DNA of 64,000 nt from JAWWOL01 sp033851545. GTDB lineage: Bacteria; Actinomycetota; Actinomycetes; JAWWOL01. The DNA is taken from contig JAWWOO010000087.1 of assembly GCA_033851545.1 (NCBI GenBank), positions 1 to 64,000 on the forward strand, written 5' to 3'. Position 1 is the stretch's first letter. Every line of letters begins with the position of its first letter. Below are positions 7,457-14,698 of this stretch, piece after piece. The position numbers and the translations under genes are program-made. Below the pieces are notes generated by a model, which did no database searches, was not told the DNA's origin, and was given only the letters and a program-made list of their open reading frames with translations.

Positions 7457-9043
7457 GCCCTGCCGCAGCAGGCCGTAGGTGACTGCGTCCTCGAGCGCCT
7501 GCCAGGAGGCGTTGATGATGTTCTCGTCGACGCCGACGGTGTCCCACTGGGTCACGCCGTCGCTGGTCTCGACGAGCACCCGGGTCACGGCGTCCGTACC
7601 GTGGCTGCCCGCGACGATCCGCACCTTGAAGTCGACCAGGTCCAGCGCGGCCAGGCCCGGGTAGAGCTGCTCGAGCGCGGTACGCAGCGCCTTGTCCAGC
7701 GCGTTGACCGGACCATTGCCCTCGCCGGTCGAGACGATCCGCTCGCCCTTGGCCTGCAGCTTGACCGTGGCCTCGCTCACGACGTCACCGTCCGGGCGGC
7801 GCTCGACGATGACCCGCCAGCTCTCCAGCTCGAAGAAGCGCTGACGCGCGCCGACCACCTCGTCCCGAAGCAAGAGCTCGAACGAAGCCTCGGCCGCCTC
7901 GAACGAGAACCCCACGGCCTCAAGGTCTTTCACCCGCTTGAGCACGCGGGTGACGGTGTCGGGGTCGGCCGAGAGGTCGTGCCCCAGCGACTTGCCCTTG
8001 AGCTCGATCGTTGCGCGGCCGGACATCTCGGAGACCAGCAGCCGCATGTCGTTGCCGACCGAGGCCGGGTCGGCGTGCTGGTAGAGGTCGGGGTCCACCT
8101 TGATCGCCGAGACGTGGATGCCGGCCTTGTGGGCGAACGCGCTGACCCCGACGTACGGGGCGTGCGTGTCGGGGCTGATGTTGGCCACCTCGCCGACCGC
8201 GTGCGCCACCCGGGAGAGCTCGCGCAGCCGGCCCGCGGGCAGCACCCGACGGTCGAGCTTGAGCTCGAGGCCGGCGATGACGCTGAACAGGTCGGCGTTG
8301 CCGGCCCGTTCCCCGTACCCGTTGGCGGTTCCCTGCACGTGCGTCGCACCTGCCTCGATGGCGACCAGGCTGTTGGCGACGGCGCAGGAGGTGTCGTTGT
8401 GGCAGTGGATGCCGACCCGGGCGCCCGTGCCGACGGCCTCGGCGACCAGATCGCCGAGGCGCGTCGGCATCATGCCGCCGTTGGTGTCGCACAGTGCCAC
8501 GACGTCGGCACCCGCCTCTGCGGCCACCCGCAGGACTTCGAGCGCGTACGCAGGATCGGCCGCGTAGCCGTCGAAGTAGTGCTCGGCGTCGAGGAAGACT
8601 CGTAGTCCCTCGCCGCTCAGGTGCTCGACGGTGTCGCGGATCATCGCGAGGTTCTCGTCGAGGGTGGTACGCAGTGCCCGGAGGACGTGGCGGGCGTCGG
8701 ACTTCGCCACCAGCGTGACGACGGAGGCGCCGGACTCGCGCAACGCGGCGACCTGGGGGTCGTCGGCTGCCTTGGTTCCGGCCTTGCGGGTCGAGCCGAA
8801 CGCGGCCAGCTGGGCGTACTTCAGGTCGAGCTCGGTACGCGCCCGCGCGAAGAACTCGGTGTCCTTGGGCAGCGCGCCCGGCCAGCCGCCCTCGATGAAG
8901 CCGACGCCGAGGTCGTCGAGGTGGCGGGCGATGGCCAGCTTGTCCTGCACCGACAGGGCGAGTCCCTCGCGCTGCGCACCATCGCGCAGCGTGGTGTCGT
9001 ACACGTGAAAGTCATCGGGTACGGCGAGCGGGGTGCTGGTCAC
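7439..9043 (-). CDS. cimA: (R)-citramalate synthase
   Basis: Condenses pyruvate with acetyl-CoA to citramalate, the threonine-independent entry to isoleucine synthesis. The HMGL-like TIM barrel opens with HVYDTTLRDGAQREG, contains GFIEGGWPGALPKD and the metal-binding HCHNDTSCAVANS motif (IGIHCHND region), and ends with a LeuA-type regulatory dimer domain over the last 130 residues. The GWP signature and overall pattern fit CimA rather than LeuA, and a separate true leuA lies at 18.6-20.2 kb. GTG 9043 gives 534 residues; an in-frame ATG at 9076 is alternative, but it lies inside the attenuator U tract. The gene is preceded by a Leu/Leu/Ile/Ile leader peptide and terminator. Confidence 0.92.
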   Translation of the reverse strand: MTSTPLAVPDDFHVYDTTLRDGAQREGLALSVQDKLAIARHLDDLGVGFIEGGWPGALPKDTEFFARARTELDLKYAQLAAFGSTRKAGTKAADDPQVAALRESGASVVTLVAKSDARHVLRALRTTLDENLAMIRDTVEHLSGEGLRVFLDAEHYFDGYAADPAYALEVLRVAAEAGADVVALCDTNGGMMPTRLGDLVAEAVGTGARVGIHCHNDTSCAVANSLVAIEAGATHVQGTANGYGERAGNADLFSVIAGLELKLDRRVLPAGRLRELSRVAHAVGEVANISPDTHAPYVGVSAFAHKAGIHVSAIKVDPDLYQHADPASVGNDMRLLVSEMSGRATIELKGKSLGHDLSADPDTVTRVLKRVKDLEAVGFSFEAAEASFELLLRDEVVGARQRFFELESWRVIVERRPDGDVVSEATVKLQAKGERIVSTGEGNGPVNALDKALRTALEQLYPGLAALDLVDFKVRIVAGSHGTDAVTRVLVETSDGVTQWDTVGVDENIINASWQALEDAVTYGLLRQGETPVG

Positions 9044-9083
9044 GATCGGGCCCTTCGGGTTGTGCTGGCAGGACAAACAAAAA

Positions 9084-9107
9084 GACCCCTCGCGGGTGCG
9101 AGAGGTC
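9084..9107 (-). terminator. Attenuator terminator upstream of cimA
   Basis: Read leftward, GACCTCTCGC pairs with GCGAGGGGTC (nine of ten pairs) and is followed directly by TTTTT (complement of 9079-9083) and GTTTG. It is a textbook intrinsic terminator, placed 24 nt after the leader-peptide stop and before the cimA start. Premature stopping here would switch cimA off when charged tRNAs are plentiful. Confidence 0.85.
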
Positions 9108-9131
9108 TGCGCGTCGGCGGTGCTGAAGGTC

Positions 9132-9179
9132 TCAGCAGGTGCCGGCGCGCTCGTCGATAATGAGCAGGTTGGTGGTCAT
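9132..9179 (-). CDS. cimA leader peptide (branched-chain amino acid attenuator)
   Basis: A 15-residue ORF, MTTNLLIIDERAGTC, carries two leucine and two isoleucine codons in a row (CTG CTC ATT ATC) and is followed by an intrinsic terminator and then cimA. This is the classical layout of ribosome-mediated attenuation: a ribosome stalled at the Leu/Ile codons would prevent the terminator from forming. A -10-like TATGTC (complement of 9186-9191) ends 6 nt before the ATG and there is no Shine-Dalgarno sequence, so the leader is probably translated from a leaderless transcript. No convincing -35 is seen. Confidence 0.8.
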   Translation of the reverse strand: MTTNLLIIDERAGTC

Positions 9180-9254
9180 CGCTCAGACATAGTGCCACGA
9201 CCGGCGGCTTTGCGTCACCTTTCGCCAGAACCGGCCGGTGACGACGCGGCCCGC

Positions 9255-9389
9255 GACGAAAGCGCCGCTATCGGCGGGAACGGCCCCCTGCAGCGACGAA
9301 AGCGCCGCTATCGACGTCGTACCGGCAGCCGGCGAGAGCGCCGCTATCGACGGGAACGGCCACCGGAACCGACGAAAGCGGCGCTATCG
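9255..9389. repeat. Four imperfect copies of an intergenic repeat (core AGCGCCGCTATCG)
   Basis: Copies start at 9255, 9295, 9332 and 9371, spaced 37-40 bp. The first two share GACGAAAGCGCCGCTATCG exactly. The third reads GCGAGAGCGCCGCTATCG and the fourth has AGCGGCGCTATCGG. Each is followed by a G/C-rich CGGGAACGG-like tail that can fold over the TATC loop. The array sits between the YbjQ-like gene's 3' end and the cimA leader promoter. A fifth inverted copy is near 30061. Function unknown. Confidence 0.75.
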
Positions 9390-9433
9390 GCGGGGGCGGG
9401 GCTGCTCGTACGGGACCTGGCGGTGCCGGCGGG

Positions 9434-10213
9434 TCAGCCGGTGGTGACGACCAGGGACGGCAGCGGGCCGCGGGCGTCGCTGATCCGGCGGATCGACGTG
9501 CCGGAGACGTAGAACTCGAGCGTGTGGCCGCCCCACAGCCACTCGCTGGTGACCACCGAGACGCCGACCACGCCGGTCGCACCATCGCGCTCGGCCTCGG
9601 CCTGCAGCCGGGTCATCGCGATCTCGCGTGCGTCGTAGAAGCCCTGGGTCCACTGGGGCAGCTCGATGTTCTGCCCGACCTGCTTGATCGTCTGCAGGAA
9701 GCCTTGGACGGCGATGTGGTAGACGCAGGTGCCAAGGACGAACGACGTGGGGCACCAGCCGACGTTGAGCAGCTGGTAGAACTCCTTGACGTCGAGGTGG
9801 CTGGTGAAGGGCTGACCGTCCGGCCTGCGGTAGACGCCACCCGACCCCTCGCGCCACTTGACCGCCGTGCCGATCGCGGTGAACTCCAGCGAGTCCGGGC
9901 CGTGCGAGCGGTAGCCGAGCTTGACGCCGACGACGCCATCGGCGCCGACCTTCACCGTCTCGGCCACCAGGCGCATGATCGCGTTCATCCGCGCGGTGTA
10001 CATCGCCTGCGACAGCACGGAGTACTCCCCCGCCTGCATGCCACGCGTGGGCTGGAAGCCGATGTGGTAGACGGACACGCCCATCACCAGCTCGAGCGGC
10101 TCGAACCCGGTGTGCTCGAGCAGGGTGAACTCGGCGACGGACAGGTCTGACGTGAACAGCCGCCCGGACTCGGCGAGGCGGTTGGTTGCGGTCTGATCAA
10201 GGATGTCGGCCAT
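9434..10213 (-). CDS. Tandem YbjQ/UPF0145-like (putative heavy-metal-binding) domain protein
   Basis: A 259-residue cytoplasmic protein with two copies of the YbjQ-type fold. The first lies near residues 20-120 (SVYHIGFQPTRGMQAGEYSV, ARMNAIMRLVAETVKVGADG, then VVGVKLGYRS) and the second near 155-255 (CVYHIAVQGFLQTIKQVGQN, ARE-IAMTRLQAEAERDGAT, then GVVGVSVVTS). Single-domain members are about 105 residues and form pentamers; duplication plus a linker is seen in some actinobacteria. ATG 10213 is chosen because upstream sequence in the same frame is not protein-like. The biochemical role of the family is unproven. It lies between cimA and a c-di-GMP enzyme on the same strand. Confidence 0.8.
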   Translation of the reverse strand: MADILDQTATNRLAESGRLFTSDLSVAEFTLLEHTGFEPLELVMGVSVYHIGFQPTRGMQAGEYSVLSQAMYTARMNAIMRLVAETVKVGADGVVGVKLGYRSHGPDSLEFTAIGTAVKWREGSGGVYRRPDGQPFTSHLDVKEFYQLLNVGWCPTSFVLGTCVYHIAVQGFLQTIKQVGQNIELPQWTQGFYDAREIAMTRLQAEAERDGATGVVGVSVVTSEWLWGGHTLEFYVSGTSIRRISDARGPLPSLVVTTG

Positions 10214-10280
10214 GCTTCGGACCCTATCCGCCCCTGGATCCCGCGTAACCAGTCGCCCGGTGCATTCAGGGCGGGTACGG

Positions 10281-12428
10281 TCAGCCCAGCAGCGCCGGCA
10301 GGTTGCCGACCAGGCCGTCCAGGTCGACCGGCAGGCCGAAGTGGAAGCCCTGCAGCAGGTCAACCCCCACGCCCTCGAGCAGTGCCGCCTGCTGGGCCGT
10401 CTCGACGCCCTCGGCGGTGACGATCAGGTCGAGCTCGTGGGCCATGGTCACGATGTTGCCGACGACCGTGCGGTTGCGCTCGTTCTCGACCACCTCGGCG
10501 GCGAAGTCCTGATCCATCTTCAAGGCCTGTACGGGGAGCGCGCACAGGTAGGCCAGCGAGGAGAACCCCGTACCGAAGTCGTCCACCGCCAGCCGGACAC
10601 CGTACGACCTCAGTGCCTGCAAGGCCTCGAGGATCTCTTCGGCGTCGTTGAGCATGACGTCCTCCGTGATCTCCAGGGTCAGCATCCGGGCGGGCAGGCC
10701 GCTGCGGCGCAGCGCCTCGCTGACCGTGTCCAGGAGTCGGAGGTCACCCACGTGCTGGGAGGACAGGTTGACCGAGACGCTGATGTTCTCGGCGCCGTCG
10801 ACGACCCGCCGCCACACCGCTGCGTCGGCGATCGCGTGCTCGATGACCCAGTTGCCGATGTCGACGATCAGACCGGCCCGCTCGGCGATCGGCAGGAACT
10901 CGCGCGGCGCGAGCAGGCCGCGGGTCGGGTGCTGCCAGCGGACCAGGGCCTCGACCGAGACCAGACGGCGCCCCTTGGCCGTGACCTCCGGCAGGTAGTG
11001 CAGGACCAGCTCGTCCCTGGCGATCGCCCGCCGCAGCCCCGACTCGATGTCCAGCCGTGACGTCGCGGCCTCGCGGCCCTCCGGGCTGAGCACCCGCGAC
11101 CGGGACGGTCCCGCCTGCCGGGCCTCGACGAGGGCGGCACCCGCGTCGCGGAGCAGCTCGTGGACGGAGCCGCCCGCGTCTGCGCAGATCGCGATGCCGA
11201 TGCTCGCCTGGACCCGGATCTCGACGTCGGCGTAGCCGATCGGCACAGCAACGGCCTCGCGCAGCTTGAGCGACAGCAGCTGGGCCGCAGTCTCCGTCCG
11301 CGACTCCTCGCTGACCAGGACGAACTGGTCCCCGCCGAAGCGGGCCACCGTGTCGGTGAGGCCCGTGGCGTCCTTGATCCGGCCGGCCAGCGCCGCCAGG
11401 ACGACGTCACCGGCGGCGTGCCCGTGGGTGTCGTTGACGACGGTGAACCGGTCGATGTCGACGACCAGGATCGAGAAGCCCCCCGACTTGCCGCCGGCGA
11501 CCCGCGCGAGCGCCCGCTCGACCCGGTCGTGGAACAGCGGCCGGTTGGGCAGCCCGGTCAGGGCATCGTGCATCGCAGCATGGGTGAGCGCCTGGTCCGC
11601 CCGTACGAGAGCCGTCACGTCGTCGTGGATGACGAACGCGCCTCCGGTGGGCAGGCCGCGCAGCCGTACGGCGTAGGTCGCCCCCTCGCGCTCGATCGTC
11701 CGCGGCACGTCGTAAGCGGTGATCTCGCCGTTGAGGATCCGGCGCAGCCCGGCCAGCGCTTCGTGGGTCCAGCTCTCCTCACCCCACGCGTCCAGGATGG
11801 CGGCGTAGCTGCTGCCGACGCCGGCCCCGACCGCGCCGGAGGCGGTACGGGACAGGTAGCCGGCGACGGAGTCGTTCCAGCGACGGTTGGCGGAGACAAC
11901 GGACCCGGCCCGGTTGAGGACGGCGACCGACTCCCGGAGTGCGTCGAGCACCCCGCGGTGCTGATTGTCGCGGAGGACCGTCGCGTCCATCGCGCGCTTG
12001 CGCTCGACGGCGTAGCGGATCGACCGGCGTAGCAGCTTGGGTGTGAGCTCGCCGAGGAGTGCGTAGTCCTGCGCGCCTTCGTGCATCGCGAGGACGCCGA
12101 CGCTCTCGTCGTGGTCGGAGTCGATGAGGACGACGATCGGGATCAGCGGCGAGGACGCGCGCATGGTCCTGACCTGCTGGAGCACCGAGGGGTCGCCGGG
12201 GCTGAGCGTGAGCAGGGCACACATCGGCAGCTCGCCGGCGAAGGTCGCGTCCTCGACGGCCGCGACCTGCATGACCCGGAAGCCCTCTGGGGAGCCGGCC
12301 AGCGCGGTCCGGACCCGTTCGGCAGACGGGCCGCCGTCGACGAGCAGCAGCATGGGGGCAACCAACGACGAGGCCGGCCCGGGGGTTGTTCCCGCCGAGG
12401 TTCGGCCGTTCACGGCGATCTGGACCAT
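10281..12428 (-). CDS. REC-PAS-GGDEF-EAL protein, probable c-di-GMP phosphodiesterase
   Basis: A soluble 715-residue second-messenger enzyme. Residues about 25-145 resemble a receiver domain (MLLLVDGGPSAERVRTAL, PIVVLIDSDHDES), followed by a PAS-like region (155-280), GGDEF (about 290-445) and EAL (about 455-710). The cyclase signature is GGDQF instead of GGDEF, and the RxxD inhibitory site is missing (GLTD), so synthase activity is doubtful. The EAL part keeps the catalytic set: EALVRW, VNLSS, EITED, VDDFGTG, ALKMD, AEGVE and LQGF. ATG 12428 has GGAGA upstream. It has no cognate histidine kinase nearby and sits between ilvE and the YbjQ-like gene. Confidence 0.88.
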   Translation of the reverse strand: MVQIAVNGRTSAGTTPGPASSLVAPMLLLVDGGPSAERVRTALAGSPEGFRVMQVAAVEDATFAGELPMCALLTLSPGDPSVLQQVRTMRASSPLIPIVVLIDSDHDESVGVLAMHEGAQDYALLGELTPKLLRRSIRYAVERKRAMDATVLRDNQHRGVLDALRESVAVLNRAGSVVSANRRWNDSVAGYLSRTASGAVGAGVGSSYAAILDAWGEESWTHEALAGLRRILNGEITAYDVPRTIEREGATYAVRLRGLPTGGAFVIHDDVTALVRADQALTHAAMHDALTGLPNRPLFHDRVERALARVAGGKSGGFSILVVDIDRFTVVNDTHGHAAGDVVLAALAGRIKDATGLTDTVARFGGDQFVLVSEESRTETAAQLLSLKLREAVAVPIGYADVEIRVQASIGIAICADAGGSVHELLRDAGAALVEARQAGPSRSRVLSPEGREAATSRLDIESGLRRAIARDELVLHYLPEVTAKGRRLVSVEALVRWQHPTRGLLAPREFLPIAERAGLIVDIGNWVIEHAIADAAVWRRVVDGAENISVSVNLSSQHVGDLRLLDTVSEALRRSGLPARMLTLEITEDVMLNDAEEILEALQALRSYGVRLAVDDFGTGFSSLAYLCALPVQALKMDQDFAAEVVENERNRTVVGNIVTMAHELDLIVTAEGVETAQQAALLEGVGVDLLQGFHFGLPVDLDGLVGNLPALLG

Positions 12429-12549
12429 GCTGGGCTTGTCTCCTGCCGGCGTCCTACCAGGGCGGATCTCCCCAGTCGTTTCGGCAGCTTGTCAGCGCAG
12501 CGTGAGCCTCAGCCGGCCTCGATTTCCAGCGCCGCGGTCAGCCGGCCCG

Positions 12550-13476
12550 CTACTCGTTGACGTACTCGCACCAGGAGCGGTACTGCGGCAGCTGACCACG
12601 CACCACCTGGGTGTACATCTCGAGCAGATGCTTGGTGACCGGGCCTGGCACGCCGGCGCCCACCGAGCGGTCGTCGACCTCGACCAGCGGGACCATCTCG
12701 GCAGCGGTGCCGGTGAACCAGGCCTCGTCGGCGAGGTAGAGGTCGGAGCGGGACAGGGTCGCCTCGACCACCTCGTAGCCCTCGTCCCTCGCCATCGTCA
12801 TCACCGCGTCCCGGGTGATCCCGGCAAGGGCGCCGTCGACCAGCGGTGGCGTCACGATCTTGCGGCCGTAGACGACGAAGATGTTCTCGCCGGAGCCCTC
12901 TGAGACGGTGCCCTCCGGGGTCAGGATGATGGCCTCGTCGTAGCCGGCCTTGAGCGCGGCGACCTTGGCGAGCGAGGAGTTGATGTACTGGCCGGTCGCC
13001 TTGCCCGCCGGCGGGATCACGTTGTGGCCGATCCGGGTCCAGCTCGAGACGGCGGCGCGGACGCCCCGGTTGGTGGCCTCCTCGCCGAGGTAGGCGCCCC
13101 ACGGCCAGCAGGCGATGGACGCAGCCGTACGGCTGGGCAGCGGGTTGAGGCCCATCTCGCCGTAGCCGAGGTAGAACAGCGGCCGGATGTAGCAGGAGTC
13201 GATCTCGTTGCGGCGGACCAGCTCCTTGGTCGCCTCGACCAGCTGCTCGACGTTGAACTCCGGCTTCATCATGTAGATGTGCGCGCTGCGGAACAGCCGC
13301 TGGATGTGCTCGGTCAGCCGGAACACCGCGGGCCCGTTGTCGGTCGAGTAGGCCCGGATGCCCTCGAAGACGCCCCAGCCGTAGTGCAGCGACGGGTTGA
13401 GGATGTGGATCGTCGCGTCGTCCCAGTTGACGAACTCGCCGTCCATCCAGATCTGCTTCGTGGGGGTGATCGGCAT
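12550..13476 (-). CDS. ilvE: Branched-chain amino acid aminotransferase
   Basis: PLP-dependent class IV aminotransferase catalysing the last step of Leu, Ile and Val synthesis. At 308 residues it shows the family start (IWMDGEFVNWDDATIHILN), HYGWGVFEGIRAY, the PLP lysine region NSSLAKVAALKAGYDEAI, and the C-terminal EGSGENIFVV and GTAAEMVPL motifs. ATG 13476 follows GAGGAG by six bases. It is 67 nt downstream of leuB on the same strand, so the two are probably cotranscribed. The gene is of the IlvE type rather than D-amino acid transaminase, judging by GEGSGENIF and by context. Confidence 0.93.
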   Translation of the reverse strand: MPITPTKQIWMDGEFVNWDDATIHILNPSLHYGWGVFEGIRAYSTDNGPAVFRLTEHIQRLFRSAHIYMMKPEFNVEQLVEATKELVRRNEIDSCYIRPLFYLGYGEMGLNPLPSRTAASIACWPWGAYLGEEATNRGVRAAVSSWTRIGHNVIPPAGKATGQYINSSLAKVAALKAGYDEAIILTPEGTVSEGSGENIFVVYGRKIVTPPLVDGALAGITRDAVMTMARDEGYEVVEATLSRSDLYLADEAWFTGTAAEMVPLVEVDDRSVGAGVPGPVTKHLLEMYTQVVRGQLPQYRSWCEYVNE

Positions 13477-13543
13477 GTCAGCTCCTCGTTGAACGACTTG
13501 GTACGGCCACTATCCCAGAGTCGGGCGGCTGCTGAACTGCGTT

Positions 13544-14593
13544 TTAGCCGGCGACCCGGGCGGCGAGCGCGTCGCCGATCTCGCTGGTCGAGCGTACGGC
13601 TCCGCCGCGCTCGCCCAGGTCTGCTTCGACGGCGGCTTCGACCGTACGGGCAGCCTTCTCGTGACCGAGGTGGTCGAGGAGCATCGCGACGGACAGCACG
13701 GTCGCCGTCGGGTCGGCCTTGCCCTGGCCGGCGATGTCCGGGGCGCTGCCGTGCACCGGCTCGAACATGCTCGGAGCAGTACGGTCCGGGTTGACGTTGC
13801 CGCTGGCAGCGAGACCGATGCCGCCGGTGATCGCCGCGGCGAGGTCGGTGAGGATGTCGCCGAACAGGTTGTCGGTGACGATGACGTCGAACCGGCCCGG
13901 GTCGGTCACCATGAAGATGGTCGCAGCGTCGACGTGCAGGTAGTCCACGACGACGTCCGGGAACTCGCGCCCGACGGCGGCCACCGTACGGGACCACAGG
14001 TGGCCGGCGTGGACGAGCACGTTGTTCTTGTGCACCAGCGTCAGCTTGCGCCGAGGCCTTGCCTGCGCCCGGGCGAACGCGTCGCGCACGACCCGCTCGA
14101 CCCCGAACGCCGTGTTGACGCTGACCTCGGTCGCGATCTCGTGCGGAGTGCCAACCCGCAGCGCACCACCGTTGCCGACGTACGGGCCTTCGGTGCCCTC
14201 GCGCACCACCACGAAGTCGATCGCCGGGGCACCCGCGAGCGGCGAGGAGACGCCGGGGAAGAGCCGGCTCGGGCGCAGGTTGACGTAGTGGTCCAGCGCG
14301 AAGCGCAGCCGCAGCAGCAGGCCCCGCTCGAGAACACCCGAGGGGACGCCCGGGTCGCCGACGGCGCCCAGCAGGAGCACGTCCTGGCCACGCAGCTCCT
14401 CCAGGACGCTGTCCGGCAGGGTCTCCCCCGTCGCGTGCCAACGGCGGGCACCCAGGTCGTACGGCGTCGGCTCGATGCTGAGGCCGTGCTGACCGGCGGC
14501 CACGTCGAGCACCTTGAGGCCTTCGGCGACGACCTCCGGACCGATGCCGTCACCGGCGATGACACCCAGGCGGATCTGCTGCTGCTGGCTCAT
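13544..14593 (-). CDS. leuB: 3-isopropylmalate dehydrogenase
   Basis: Oxidises and decarboxylates 3-isopropylmalate to 2-ketoisocaproate in leucine synthesis. The 349-residue protein begins IRLGVIAGDGIGPEVVAEGL and contains RFALDHYVNLRPSRL, VVREGTEGPYVGNGG, the YLHVDAATIFMVTDP and TDNLFGDILTDLAAA substrate and metal motifs, and FEPVHGSAPDIAGQG for NAD binding. The starts further upstream in the frame lack family similarity, so ATG 14593 is used; no clear RBS precedes it. It is first of the leuB-ilvE pair. Confidence 0.94.
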   Translation of the reverse strand: MSQQQQIRLGVIAGDGIGPEVVAEGLKVLDVAAGQHGLSIEPTPYDLGARRWHATGETLPDSVLEELRGQDVLLLGAVGDPGVPSGVLERGLLLRLRFALDHYVNLRPSRLFPGVSSPLAGAPAIDFVVVREGTEGPYVGNGGALRVGTPHEIATEVSVNTAFGVERVVRDAFARAQARPRRKLTLVHKNNVLVHAGHLWSRTVAAVGREFPDVVVDYLHVDAATIFMVTDPGRFDVIVTDNLFGDILTDLAAAITGGIGLAASGNVNPDRTAPSMFEPVHGSAPDIAGQGKADPTATVLSVAMLLDHLGHEKAARTVEAAVEADLGERGGAVRSTSEIGDALAARVAG

Positions 14594-14698
14594 GAACCCG
14601 ACGCTACGCGACCGTCTCGGCTCGCGGACGGTCCATCTCGGATGACGGAACACCGGCTCGAAGCGGGCCAACCGGGTGCGCCGGTGGTACGCGAGCCG

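Noticed and set aside
9255..9389. CRISPR array
   Set aside because: Repeats are only about 19 bp and differ between copies, spacers are about 20 bp and partly similar, and no cas genes are present.
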